From positions 1 through 64,000 of the forward strand of contig MKVL01000023.1 of the NCBI GenBank assembly GCA_001899205.1: a DNA stretch of 64,000 bases. Direction: 5' to 3'. Below are positions 19,393 to 28,235 of this stretch, in pieces; the first letter of the stretch is position 1; the number at the start of each line of letters is the position of its first letter. Below the pieces are notes generated by a model. That model saw only the letters and a list, made by a program, of their open reading frames with translations. It was not told where the DNA came from and ran no database searches. This stretch comes from Mesorhizobium sp. 65-26 (lineage in GTDB: Bacteria > Pseudomonadota > Alphaproteobacteria > Rhizobiales > Rhizobiaceae). Both the position numbers and the translations under genes were made by a program.

Positions 19393-19802
19393 TTCTTTCT
19401 CCTCAGCATTTTGCAGCCAGATGGAACATCTGGCGTCGCACAAATGCGGCTAATCAAACGGCGCGTTTCCGGAAAGAACGATGTCGGTTTCCGGAATCGC
19501 GAAAAGAGGTCGGCACCCGACCTTTCGGTGAAATGTGCCGCCGCTTCGGCTCGCGGCGGACAATAGCTTTCCCCGGCCCGCAAGGCAAACCCCCGCAAGC
19601 CACTGGAATTGCTGCATGAAATAAATCGGCATCACTCATGGACGGCATCATTGACCGTTTTGGCCGCTTCCCCTATTTACTCGGTTCTGCATGAGACAAT
19701 GAATTGACGCGTGGAGGCTCGGAAGATAGCCGCTGCGTGTCGTTTGCTGCGCCGAACGGTTCGTGGATCGTTAGAGCGGCGCGGCCTGACAGGAGCGCCG
19801 CC
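19393..19802. other. Divergent intergenic region yqeY-carA
   Basis: This 410-bp gap has no convincing gene; short frames on both strands lack ribosome sites. It holds an 8-bp perfect hairpin GCCAGATG-GAA-CATCTGGC at 19416-19434, a 21-bp motif at 19433-19453 that recurs almost exactly at 62005-62025, and the probable carA promoter at 19650-19678. Confidence 0.6.
19650..19678 (+). promoter_or_regulatory. Probable carA promoter
   Basis: ATTGAC at 19650-19655 and CTATTT at 19673-19678 are separated by 17 bp, matching the rhizobial sigma-70 pattern CTTGAC-N17-CTATAT at nine of twelve or more positions. It predicts a leader of about 115 nt before the carA start at 19803. Confidence 0.5.
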
Positions 19803-21029
19803 ATGGCAAGCACGACCGCCCCCTGGACCCTCGAGAAGCCGACCGCCCTTCTGGTGCTGGCCGACGGCACGGTCATCCAGGGCCGAGGACTGGGCGCCAC
19901 GGGATCGGCGGTCGCCGAGGTTTGCTTCAACACCGCGCTCACCGGCTACGAGGAAATCCTCACTGATCCGTCCTATGCCGGCCAGATCGTCACCTTCACC
20001 TTCCCCCACATCGGCAATGTCGGCACCAATGACGAGGACATCGAGGACCTGACGCCGCTGGCGCGCGCCGGCGCCGTCGGGGCGGTCTTCAAGGCCGACG
20101 TCACCAACCCGTCGAACTACCGCGCCGCCGGCCATCTCGACCAGTGGCTGAAGAAGCGCGGCATCGTCGCCCTTTCGGGCATCGACACCCGCGCCCTCAC
20201 CGCCCTGATCCGCGAGAAGGGCATGCCCAATGCCGTCATCGCGCACGCTCCCGACGGCGTGTTCGATATTGACGACCTGAAGCGCCGCGCCGCCGCGTGG
20301 TCCGGCCTGATCGGTCTCGACCTCGCCAAGGACGTCACATCCGGCCAGTCCTCGGTGTGGAGCGAAACCCCCTGGGCCTGGCGGGAAGGATTTGGCGAGC
20401 AGGCCCACCCGGTCATGCATGTCGTTGCCGTCGACTATGGCGTGAAGCGCAACATCCTGCGCCTTCTCGCCGGCCTCGGCGCCAAGGTCACCGTGGTGCC
20501 GGCCACCACCGGCGCCGAAGAGATCCTTGCCATGCAGCCCGACGGCATCTTCCTGTCCAACGGCCCGGGCGACCCGGAAGCCACTGGCATCTACGCCGTT
20601 CCGGTCATCCAGGATCTGTTGAAGACCGAAATCCCGATCTTCGGCATCTGCCTCGGCCACCAGATGCTGGCGCTTGCCGTCGGCGGCAGGACCGCCAAGA
20701 TGCATCAGGGCCACCACGGCGCCAACCATCCGGTGAAGGATCACACCACCGGCAAGGTCGAGATCGTGTCGATGAACCATGGCTTTGCGGTCGACGCCGA
20801 CTCGCTGCCCGAAGGTGTCGAGGAAACACACGTCTCGCTGTTCGACGGCTCGAACTGCGGCATCGCGCTCACCGGCCGTCCGGTCTTCTCGGTCCAGCAC
20901 CACCCGGAAGCCTCGCCGGGTCCGCAGGATTCGCACTATCTGTTCCGCCGCTTCATCAACCTGATCCGCGAGAAGCGCGGCGAGCCTGCCCTGCCCGAGC
21001 GCGTCGGAGCCGAAGCCGAGATCGCCTGA
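19803..21029 (+). CDS. carA: Carbamoyl-phosphate synthase small (glutaminase) subunit
   Basis: A 408-aa glutamine amidotransferase subunit that supplies ammonia to CarB for arginine and pyrimidine synthesis. The N-terminal CPSase domain contains FNTALTGYEEILTDPSYAGQ; the C-terminal class I glutaminase has FGICLGHQ with the nucleophile Cys and FSVQHHPEASPGP with the catalytic His-Glu. ATG 19803 follows AGGAG and gives the normal family length; the frame extends upstream to 19704 without support. The partner carB lies about 17.4 kb downstream on the same strand. Confidence 0.96.
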   Translation: MASTTAPWTLEKPTALLVLADGTVIQGRGLGATGSAVAEVCFNTALTGYEEILTDPSYAGQIVTFTFPHIGNVGTNDEDIEDLTPLARAGAVGAVFKADVTNPSNYRAAGHLDQWLKKRGIVALSGIDTRALTALIREKGMPNAVIAHAPDGVFDIDDLKRRAAAWSGLIGLDLAKDVTSGQSSVWSETPWAWREGFGEQAHPVMHVVAVDYGVKRNILRLLAGLGAKVTVVPATTGAEEILAMQPDGIFLSNGPGDPEATGIYAVPVIQDLLKTEIPIFGICLGHQMLALAVGGRTAKMHQGHHGANHPVKDHTTGKVEIVSMNHGFAVDADSLPEGVEETHVSLFDGSNCGIALTGRPVFSVQHHPEASPGPQDSHYLFRRFINLIREKRGEPALPERVGAEAEIA

Positions 21030-21126
21030 CCCCGCGCCGGCGTCCCAACCCTGGCCCCGGTCTCATCCCCGGGGCTTGGGAGGATTGGCGACACCCGACC
21101 TCACGGCTCGCCCGAAATGAGCCGCC

Positions 21127-22395
21127 TCAGGCCGGATCCGTGACAGGTTCCGGTGCATGGATGCGCTCGACCTCCTTCGGCGTCGGCCTGGCCACCCTGG
21201 TGACGAACACGATGAGCGCCAAGGCGAGGAAGAATCCGCCGAGCAGGTAAGGCGCACCGCCAAACGTTACCGGCGCGCTCGGCCCGGTGAACCAGGAGAA
21301 GATCGTGGTGTAGAGCAGCGGCGTGATGATCGACGTGATCGAGAAGATCGAGGTCATCGCGCCCTGCAACTCGCCCTGCGCCGACGGCGGCACCTTGGCG
21401 GCGGCAAGGCTCCTCAGCGGCGGATCGGCCAGTGCCTCGAGGCAACCGGCCACGATCACCGCGTAGACCATCCAGCCCTGCGTCGCGAAGGCATAGCCGA
21501 AGGCACTGAGCGCGGTGAAGGTCAGGCCGATCGCCGCCGTCTTCCATTCGCCGATCCTGGGGATGATGCGCGGCAGCACCGTCGCCATGACGATCGCCCC
21601 GCACAGGCCGAAGGCGCCGAGCGAGAAGCCGATCTGCTGCTCGCTCCAGCCATAGCGGTAGTTGGAAACGAACGACCACACGGCCGGATACATCATGTGG
21701 CCGAGCGTCATCAGGAAGAAAGTGAGCCCGATCCAGCCGATGCCGGGATAGTTGCGCATCTGCAGCAGCGTTCCGACCGGGTTGGCGCGCTTCCACTCGA
21801 AGCGGCGCCGATGTTTCTGGGCGAGCGTTTCCGGCAGGAAAAACATCGCGATCAGGAAATTCACGAAGGCGAGCCCGGCGGCGAAAAAGAATGGCACACG
21901 CGGCCCGAACGTGCCGAGCAACCCGCCGAGCACCGGCCCGATGACGAAACCGACACCGAAGGCGATGCCGAGCAGCCCGAAATTCTTGGCGCGGTTCTCA
22001 TCGTTGGAGATGTCGGCGATGAAGGCCGAGGTCGTCGAATAGCTGGCACCGGAAATGCCGGCCAGCACCCGCCCGATGAACAGCATCGGAAAGGACCAGG
22101 CGATGGCGCAGATCAAATTGTCGATGGAAAAGGTGAGCACCGAGGCGAGCAGCACCGGCCGCCGCCCGAAGCGATCGCTCAGGCCACCGATGATCGGCGC
22201 GAAGAAGAACTGCATGACCGCGTAGACGAAGAACAGCCAGCCGCCCTCGATCGCCGCCTCGCTGATGCCGACGCCGGTCAATTCCCTGAGATAGGCCGGC
22301 AGCACCGGCATGATGATGCCGAAGCCGATGATGTCGAGCAGCAGCGTGGTGAAGACGAGCGCGAGGCCCCGCCTGGCGGTCTTGGGGTCGATCAT
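21127..22395 (-). CDS. TetA-like MFS drug efflux transporter
   Basis: A 422-aa, 12-helix major facilitator of the DHA1/TCR type. The first loop carries GGLSDRFGRRPVLLAS (motif A), preceded by IGFGIIMPVLPAYLREL as in tetracycline exporters, and motif C appears as GFVIGPVLGGLLG. It would export hydrophobic drugs or metabolites by proton antiport. No regulator is adjacent and no operon partner is obvious; carA and the ypfJ-like gene on either side are unrelated. Actual substrate unknown. Confidence 0.87.
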   Translation of the reverse strand: MIDPKTARRGLALVFTTLLLDIIGFGIIMPVLPAYLRELTGVGISEAAIEGGWLFFVYAVMQFFFAPIIGGLSDRFGRRPVLLASVLTFSIDNLICAIAWSFPMLFIGRVLAGISGASYSTTSAFIADISNDENRAKNFGLLGIAFGVGFVIGPVLGGLLGTFGPRVPFFFAAGLAFVNFLIAMFFLPETLAQKHRRRFEWKRANPVGTLLQMRNYPGIGWIGLTFFLMTLGHMMYPAVWSFVSNYRYGWSEQQIGFSLGAFGLCGAIVMATVLPRIIPRIGEWKTAAIGLTFTALSAFGYAFATQGWMVYAVIVAGCLEALADPPLRSLAAAKVPPSAQGELQGAMTSIFSITSIITPLLYTTIFSWFTGPSAPVTFGGAPYLLGGFFLALALIVFVTRVARPTPKEVERIHAPEPVTDPA

Positions 22396-22709
22396 GATGC
22401 CATCAAGCTCCCGGGCGGTTCAGCGTTCGATTGATCGCCGCCCCTCCCCAAATATCTGCTTTGCGCGAATTCCAGGGAAGCCAGCCGGGCCTTTCCTGGA
22501 ATTTCCTCCGGCCCGCCCGTGCTTGCCCTGCGAAAGCCGCATCGGACCTTCGCAGGGCATCAGCACATCCGGCACGATCGCGCCGTGCCGTTCAACCGCT
22601 CCAGCGCGGACGGAGCGTCGTTATAGACGAAGTGTTCGCACGGAACAATCAGAGAACATCCCGGATATTCTCATCCTGACATCAACTGACGCCAGGTCGG
22701 GGATCAGCC
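22396..22709. repeat. Intergenic region with two perfect inverted repeats
   Basis: No gene is seen in these 314 bp. Two hairpins stand out: a 9-bp stem AATTCCAGG (22468-22476) with CCTGGAATT (22495-22503), and an 11-bp stem TGCCCTGCGAA (22524-22534) with TTCGCAGGGCA (22549-22559). Neither has a T-run typical of a terminator, so they may be remnants of an intergenic repeat element or mRNA 3'/5' end structures. Confidence 0.5.
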
Positions 22710-23645
22710 TCAGATCGGATTGTTGAACGTATCGCAGTCCGAAATCTTGCCGCTCTTGTAGCCGCGCGCCAGCCAGGTCTGGCGCTGCTGCGAGGTGCCG
22801 TGGTTGAAGCTTTCCGGCACGACATAGCCCTGCATCTTCTTCTGCAGCGTATCGTCGCCGATCTGCTTGGCCGCGTTGAGCGCGCTTTCGATGTCGCCCT
22901 GCTCGAGGATGCCCTTCTGCGCCGTATAGTGCGCCCAGACGCCGGCGAAACAGTCGGCCTGCAACTCGACCTTTACCGACATCTTGTTAGCGTCCACCTC
23001 GCTCATGCCCTGTCGCATCTGGTTGAACTTGGGCAGGATGCCGGTGAGGTTCTGGACATGGTGGCCGACCTCATGCGCGATGACATAGGCGCGGGCGAAT
23101 TCGCCCGAAGCCCCGAACTGCTGCTGCAACTGCTGGAAGAAGGCCATGTCGAGATAGACCTTGTGGTCGCCCGGGCAATAGAACGGCCCGGCCGCAGCCG
23201 TGGCGAAGCCGCAGGCCGAGCGGATCTGCCCGGTGAACAGCACCAGCTTCGGGTCCTCATAGGTCATCCCATTGGCCTTGAAGATACCGGTCCAGGTATC
23301 CTCGGTTTCGGCCAATACGGTGGCGACGAACTGCTTCATCTCATCGTTGGCCCCTGACGAGGCGGGAGCGCTGTTCTGCGAACTGTCGGAAACGACCTGC
23401 CCGGCGCCGATGTCGCCGCTGCCGGTCAACTGCCCGAAAAGCTGCAGCGGATTGATGCCGAACACACCCCAGCCAATCAGGCAGACGACACCGATGATGA
23501 CGAGGCCCGACAGCGACATGCCGCCGCCGCCCGCATTGCCGCCGATCGGGATGCGGAACTGCCCGCCGCCCTGATCGCCGAGGCCACCACCGCCGCTGCG
23601 GTCGTCCTCGATATTGTCACTCTGACGACGGCCTCTCCAGAGCAT
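22710..23645 (-). CDS. Neutral zinc metallopeptidase, YpfJ family
   Basis: A 311-aa protein of the YpfJ/KPN_02809 family. It has a basic, Gly-rich N-terminus (1-50), one membrane helix at about 55-75 (SGLVIIGVVCLIGWGVFG), and a large outer domain with the zinc-protease motif HEVGHHVQN and a downstream ADCFAGVWAHY that provides a third acidic region. It is likely anchored in the inner membrane with the protease domain in the periplasm. ATG 23645 follows GAGGAG. The physiological substrate is unknown for the whole family. Confidence 0.88.
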   Translation of the reverse strand: MLWRGRRQSDNIEDDRSGGGGLGDQGGGQFRIPIGGNAGGGGMSLSGLVIIGVVCLIGWGVFGINPLQLFGQLTGSGDIGAGQVVSDSSQNSAPASSGANDEMKQFVATVLAETEDTWTGIFKANGMTYEDPKLVLFTGQIRSACGFATAAAGPFYCPGDHKVYLDMAFFQQLQQQFGASGEFARAYVIAHEVGHHVQNLTGILPKFNQMRQGMSEVDANKMSVKVELQADCFAGVWAHYTAQKGILEQGDIESALNAAKQIGDDTLQKKMQGYVVPESFNHGTSQQRQTWLARGYKSGKISDCDTFNNPI

Positions 23646-23905
23646 GGCAACTCCTCGCGCTGCGAAACTTCCGGTTGGACCGGCACACCGGCCGGCCGCA
23701 CACCTCACCCGGTCAACAATTAACGTACTGGTTGCGCCAAGTCACAGCATTTTTGTGGCGCTGACGACGTATCAAGGCCGCCTGCCTGCCATGTCGAAAC
23801 CTTGCCGAACCGCCGCGAATGCCGCTCCCCGATGCGCGCCCGTGTAAACATTCATTAACCATAACCGGAATAAAAGCATTGGCGGATCAAGGGGATATTT
23901 TCCAA

Positions 23906-24808
23906 ATGGCTTTCGCGTCCGGGCGCCTGCTGGCGCATCTGTTGGGTATTGCCGCGCTCGGCGTTCTCGCCGCGGGCTGCACGACGACCAAGCCCGCGAG
24001 CGATACCGGCGGAGCCAAGCTGGCCCCAAAGCTGGCCTATGCGGAGGAATCGAAGGACAGCGGCGCCAAGGGCTTCCTCGCCCCGCACGCCTTCGGCGCG
24101 CTGGCCGGCCGCACCGTGGTGGTCAACAGCGTCGCCGATCTCAAGCTGCGCAATCACGAAGTGGCGCTGACCTTCGACGACGGCCCGATGCCCGGCCGCA
24201 CCCAGAGCGTGCTGCGCGCCCTCGACAGCGCCGGCGTCAAGGCGACCTTCATGATGGTGGGCGACATGGCCCGCTCCTACCCCGCGATCGTGCGCGAGGT
24301 GGCAGCCAACGGCCACACCATCGGCACCCACACGCAGAGCCATGCCAACCTCGCGCATCTCGACGCGGCGGGCGCGCAAGCGCAGATCGACGGCGGCATC
24401 AAGAGCGTCTCGGCGGCGCTGGCGCCATCGATCCATCGCGTGGCACCGTTCTTCCGCTTCCCCTACCTTTCCTCGACGGCGGCGCTCAGGCGCCAGCTTG
24501 CGTCGAGAGGCATCGTCGTCATCGACGCCGACATCGATTCCAAGGATTACTTCCAGTCGACGCCCGACCAAGTGCGCCAGCGCACGCTGGCCCGCATCGA
24601 GCAGCGCGGTTCGGGCATCATCCTCATGCACGATATCCACCCGCGCACCGCGCAGATGCTGCCACGGTTGCTCGCCGACCTGCAGTCGCGCGGCTACAAG
24701 GTGGTACGGCTGGTGCCCGGCCATTCCGGCGGCGACATGCTGGTGGCGTCGCTGTCGCACCGCACGGTGACCTCGACCAGGCAGACCGCGCTGTTCGAAG
24801 GCCGGTAA
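23906..24808 (+). CDS. Polysaccharide deacetylase lipoprotein
   Basis: A 300-aa carbohydrate esterase family 4 protein. The N-terminus is a lipoprotein signal with lipobox LAAGC (Cys about residue 23). NodB-domain motifs are all present: TFDDGP (general base and metal Asp), HTQSH (metal His pair), RFPYLSS, DADIDSKDY and ILMHDIHPRT. It should remove acetyl groups from peptidoglycan or an exported glycan in the periplasm. ATG 23906 is used because the signal peptide begins there; the upstream frame to 23819 has no features. Confidence 0.88.
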   Translation: MAFASGRLLAHLLGIAALGVLAAGCTTTKPASDTGGAKLAPKLAYAEESKDSGAKGFLAPHAFGALAGRTVVVNSVADLKLRNHEVALTFDDGPMPGRTQSVLRALDSAGVKATFMMVGDMARSYPAIVREVAANGHTIGTHTQSHANLAHLDAAGAQAQIDGGIKSVSAALAPSIHRVAPFFRFPYLSSTAALRRQLASRGIVVIDADIDSKDYFQSTPDQVRQRTLARIEQRGSGIILMHDIHPRTAQMLPRLLADLQSRGYKVVRLVPGHSGGDMLVASLSHRTVTSTRQTALFEGR

Positions 24809-24843
24809 GTCCTGCGAGCACATCGGATCACGACGCCCTTGGG

Positions 24844-25032
24844 CTAGCCTCGCTGCTTGGCGCCGGCGCTCTTGCCGTCGGAACTCTTCGAGCGCTCCTC
24901 GAAACGGGCCGCGCCCTTCTTCAGGGGATGGCCCGTTTCGGCCTCCGTCCTGCGCTCTTCCTTCGTGGTGGCCTGTTTCAATCCGCGTGCGGACTGCTTG
25001 CCTTTCGCGCTCGGTGCCTGTTCGACGCCCAT
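24844..25032 (-). CDS. Small basic protein of unknown function
   Basis: A 62-aa, Lys/Arg/Ala-rich hydrophilic protein beginning MGVEQAPSAKGKQ, with KEERRTEAETGHPLKKGAARFE in the middle. It has no hydrophobic segment and looks disordered. A good GGGAGG ribosome site lies 5 bp before the ATG at 25032 (a second ATG is directly upstream at 25035), which makes it a likely real gene. I do not recognise a characterised family. It lies between the deacetylase and mntR, 36 bp after the deacetylase stop in convergent orientation. Confidence 0.65.
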   Translation of the reverse strand: MGVEQAPSAKGKQSARGLKQATTKEERRTEAETGHPLKKGAARFEERSKSSDGKSAGAKQRG

Positions 25033-25136
25033 CATATCCTCCCTGCAACGGCCAGCGCATGAGGCGAGGCCTCGCGCCACAACGCCCGGCACCGCAGGGG
25101 GTTCCAGCCCCGATGGCCGTCGGCAGGGATCGCGCC

Positions 25137-25589
25137 TCAGCGCGGCGTCATCGCCCGGCGAAAGGCCTCCAGCGTCTCGGCGCTGACATGATGCTCGATA
25201 CCCTCGGCGTCGATGCGCGCCGTTTCGGCGCTGACGCCGAGCGAGCGCAGGAAGGCTTCGACGGTCTGGTGACGGATGCGGCTTTCCTCGGCGACCTTGC
25301 GGCCGGCTTCCGTCAGGAACACGCCGCGATAGGGCTTCCTCGACACCAGCCCGTCCGCGCATAGCCTGGTCAGCATCTTGGCGACCGTCGGCTGCGCGAC
25401 GCCGAGCCGCGCCGCGATATCCACCTGGCGCGCCTCGTTGCCATCCTCGATCAGGTCGGCGATCAGCTCGACATAGTCCTCGACCAAAGCGCCGCGCCGC
25501 GCCTCGCGCATCTGGCGAAACCCTTCCGAATGGGCCTCGGCATCAGGCAGAGGTTCCTGGCGTGAAACTGCTCTTTTGTTTGCCGCCAA
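25137..25589 (-). CDS. mntR: Manganese-responsive repressor MntR
   Basis: A DtxR-family regulator of about 150 aa, close in layout to E. coli Mnt[26 protein letters not shown], the helix-turn-helix [24 protein letters not shown], and metal-site residues in [22 protein letters not shown] and [10 protein letters not shown]. With Mn(II) it should repress the divergent mntH. The start is uncertain: a TTG at 25589 has a strong GGGGGAGG 8 bp upstream and gives the family length, whereas the ATG at 25790 would add 67 residues unlike MntR. Confidence 0.88.
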   Translation of the reverse strand: MAANKRAVSRQEPLPDAEAHSEGFRQMREARRGALVEDYVELIADLIEDGNEARQVDIAARLGVAQPTVAKMLTRLCADGLVSRKPYRGVFLTEAGRKVAEESRIRHQTVEAFLRSLGVSAETARIDAEGIEHHVSAETLEAFRRAMTPR

Positions 25590-25869
25590 TATGCGCACCT
25601 CCCCCACGGATTCGATGGCCGGCAACCATAGCACGTTCCGGCGTCCCACTTCAGGAATTCGCGCCGCCAAGTCAGCCGCCGCGCGCGCCTCGGGGATCGG
25701 AACACCGTCAAGCGTCTCTTTCCCGTTCGTTTTCGATTCCGAAGCACGCCCACGAGCTCGACATCCCTGCCGAGCCGGCGACGAAATCACGATACCGGCC
25801 GTTTATGTGCATTCCGCGGACAGTGCAACCAGCGAAGCCTGGTCGCCTCACGACAAAGCAATGACAATG

Positions 25870-25893
25870 AAATATAGCCTATTGCATAATGTT
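25870..25893. promoter_or_regulatory. Candidate MntR operator
   Basis: AAATATAGC at 25870-25878 is followed, after a short AT-rich gap, by GCATAATGTT, an imperfect dyad resembling the enterobacterial MntR box (AACATAGC...GCTATGTT). It abuts the -35 box of the likely mntH promoter, the position expected for repression. Confidence 0.45.
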
Positions 25894-25919
25894 GAGCCAC
25901 GGGATAGTTTGAGCTAGTT
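25891..25919 (+). promoter_or_regulatory. Probable mntH promoter
   Basis: GTTGAG (25891-25896), 17 bp, then CTAGTT (25914-25919) fit the rhizobial CTTGAC-N17-CTATAT pattern. The start codon of mntH at 25947 lies only about 20 bp past the expected transcription start, so the leader is short. Confidence 0.45.
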
Positions 25920-25946
25920 TAGAAGCGTTCCAGGAAGTCCCCCTTC

Positions 25947-27314
25947 ATGTCCGATACCGAAGTCACGGCCGCGCCACGACCCGCATGGAGCTTCGCCAGG
26001 CCCGAGGATGGCGACCAGCCAAGCCTGCGCGAGGTCAACGCCACCATCGCCGTGCCCACTTCGGGCTCCTGGTTTCGTCGGCTGCTTGCCTTCATGGGGC
26101 CGGGCTACATGGTTTCGGTCGGCTACATGGACCCGGGCAACTGGGCGACCGACCTCGCCGGCGGTGCGCAGTTCGGCTACACGCTGCTTTTCGTCATCAT
26201 GCTTTCCAACCTGATGGCGATCCTGCTACAGGCGCTCTCGGCGCGCCTCGGGATCGCCACCGGGCGCGACCTCGCCCAGGCCTGCCGCGCCTATTATCCC
26301 CGGCCGGTGAACTACGCTTTGTGGGTGGCCTGCGAACTCGCCATCATCGCCTGCGATCTCGCCGAGGTGATCGGCACGGCGATCGCCCTGCAACTCCTGT
26401 TCGGCATTCCGCTTATCGGCGGCGCCATCATCACCGCGCTCGACGCCTTCCTGGTGCTGCTGCTGATGAACAAGGGCTTCCGCTACATCGAGGCCTTCGT
26501 CATCGCGCTGCTGGTCATCATCTTCAGCTGCTTCGCCATCCAGATCTTCGTCGCCGCGCCGCCCGCGGGCACGATCCTGCATTCCATGTTCGTGCCCTCG
26601 CCGGAGATCGTCACCAATCCGGCAATGCTCTACATCGCCATAGGCATCATCGGCGCGACGGTCATGCCGCACAATCTCTACCTGCATTCCTCGATCGTGC
26701 AGACGCGCGCCTATGAGCGGAACGATGCCGGCAAGCGCGAGGCGATCAAATGGGCAACGGCGGACTCCACCATCGCCCTGATGCTGGCGCTGTTCGTCAA
26801 CGCCGCCATCCTGATCGTCGCGGCGGTCGCCTTTCACGAGACCGGTCACCAGGACGTGGCCGAGATCGACCAGGCCTTCCGGCTGCTGTCGCCGCTGCTC
26901 GGCCTCGGCATCGCCTCCGTCCTGTTCGCCGTGGCGCTGCTGGCATCGGGCCTGAACTCGACGGTGACGGCGACACTTGCCGGCCAGATCATCATGGAAG
27001 GCTTCCTGCGCCTGCGCATTCCCAACTGGGCGCGGCGGCTGCTGACGCGCGGCCTTGCCATCATCCCCGTGGTCGTCGTCACCGCGCTCTATGGCGAGAA
27101 GGGAACCGGCGAGCTGCTCGTGTTCAGCCAGGTCGTGCTGTCGATGCAACTGCCCTTCGCCGTGATCCCGCTGGTGCAGTTCGTCTCGGACCGCAAGAAG
27201 ATGGGCAGCTTCGCCATCCCGCGCGGCGTTGCCGCGCTGGCATGGGTGGTCGCGGCCATCATCCTGGTGCTCAATTTCAAGCTGCTCTACGACACGATCG
27301 TCGGTTTCGGCTGA
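25947..27314 (+). CDS. mntH: Nramp-type divalent metal transporter MntH
   Basis: A 455-aa Nramp protein that imports Mn(II) with protons. The metal-binding helix 1 has the DPGN motif ([17 protein letters not shown]) and helix 6 has the MPHN motif ([14 protein letters not shown]). About 11-12 membrane segments. The soluble N-terminus of about 45 residues is longer than in E. coli MntH. Start 25947 follows AGGAAG. Divergent from mntR with an operator-like dyad between, so it is expected to be induced by manganese shortage. Confidence 0.94.
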   Translation: MSDTEVTAAPRPAWSFARPEDGDQPSLREVNATIAVPTSGSWFRRLLAFMGPGYMVSVGYMDPGNWATDLAGGAQFGYTLLFVIMLSNLMAILLQALSARLGIATGRDLAQACRAYYPRPVNYALWVACELAIIACDLAEVIGTAIALQLLFGIPLIGGAIITALDAFLVLLLMNKGFRYIEAFVIALLVIIFSCFAIQIFVAAPPAGTILHSMFVPSPEIVTNPAMLYIAIGIIGATVMPHNLYLHSSIVQTRAYERNDAGKREAIKWATADSTIALMLALFVNAAILIVAAVAFHETGHQDVAEIDQAFRLLSPLLGLGIASVLFAVALLASGLNSTVTATLAGQIIMEGFLRLRIPNWARRLLTRGLAIIPVVVVTALYGEKGTGELLVFSQVVLSMQLPFAVIPLVQFVSDRKKMGSFAIPRGVAALAWVVAAIILVLNFKLLYDTIVGFG

Positions 27315-27382
27315 GCCTTCGCCGGCACCCGCGCCCTTGCCTACGCGACATCGCGGGCGCTCCGTCCTATCTTGTCCGCACG

Positions 27383-28207
27383 ATGAGCAAGCTGGAAGAC
27401 GCCCGCAGGCTCTATGCCCGCCTGATGGCCGCTCAGGCGGACGCAGCCGACCCTCGGCTGGAAGAGATCTTCGCCACCGTGCCGCGCGAGGCTTTCCTGG
27501 GACCGGGGCCATGGACCATTATCGCCGGCCGGGGCAAGACCACGACGCCGAGCGCCGACCCGGTCCACATCTACCAGAATGTCCTGGTGGCGCTCGACGA
27601 TGGCAAGGGCATCAACAATGGCGAGCCTTTCCTGCACGCCATGTGGATCGGCAAGGCGGCACCCGTGCCGGGCGAAACGGTGACCCATGTCGGGGCCGGC
27701 ACGGGCTACTACACCGCGCTGCTCTCCATGCTGGTGCTGCCTGGCGGCACGGTGACGGCCTTCGAGCTGGAGCCCGCCCTCGCCACCAGGGCGAAGGAAA
27801 ACCTCGCCCCCTACAGCAATGTGACCGTCATCACCGGCGACGCGGTCGCCATGCCGCTGCCGGCTTCCGACATCATCTACGTCAACGCATCGGTCGCCGC
27901 CCCACCGGTGTCCTGGCTAGGCGCGCTGAGGCCCGGCGGCCGCCTGATCTTCCCCTGGCGCCCGGCCGAACCGGTCGCCCTGGCCGTGATGGTGACGCGC
28001 ACCGAAAGAGGTCTCGTCTGCGATCCCTTCATGCGGTCGTGGTTCATCGCCTGCGCCGGAGCCTCCATAGCCAGTTCCCCGGCGAAGATCCCGACCTATG
28101 CCCAGGCCATACGCAGCCGCTCCGTCTGGCTGAGGCAGGACCGGCGGCCGGATCGTACCGCCACCGCCATCCTCGGCGATGTCTGGTTTTCGTCGCGGCC
28201 GCCTTGA
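27383..28207 (+). CDS. PIMT-like SAM-dependent methyltransferase
   Basis: A 274-aa methyltransferase of the protein-L-isoaspartate O-methyltransferase type. The SAM motif I is VTHVGAGTGYYTALLS, with an acidic ending of strand 2 in TAFELEPALATRAKENL; the N-terminal PREAFLGPG resembles the PIMT segment before the SAM fold. The C-terminal 90 residues differ from true Pcm, so it may act on another substrate. ATG 27383 starts MSKLEDARRLYARLM. It is 68 bp after mntH on the same strand and might be co-transcribed. Confidence 0.75.
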   Translation: MSKLEDARRLYARLMAAQADAADPRLEEIFATVPREAFLGPGPWTIIAGRGKTTTPSADPVHIYQNVLVALDDGKGINNGEPFLHAMWIGKAAPVPGETVTHVGAGTGYYTALLSMLVLPGGTVTAFELEPALATRAKENLAPYSNVTVITGDAVAMPLPASDIIYVNASVAAPPVSWLGALRPGGRLIFPWRPAEPVALAVMVTRTERGLVCDPFMRSWFIACAGASIASSPAKIPTYAQAIRSRSVWLRQDRRPDRTATAILGDVWFSSRPP

Positions 28208-28235
28208 GCCGTGCAGACGACGGGAAGATCCGCCC

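Noticed and set aside
21157-22434. 425-codon plus-strand frame opposite the TetA-like pump
   Set aside because: Arg/Glu/Gln-rich mirror translation of a membrane protein; no ribosome site.
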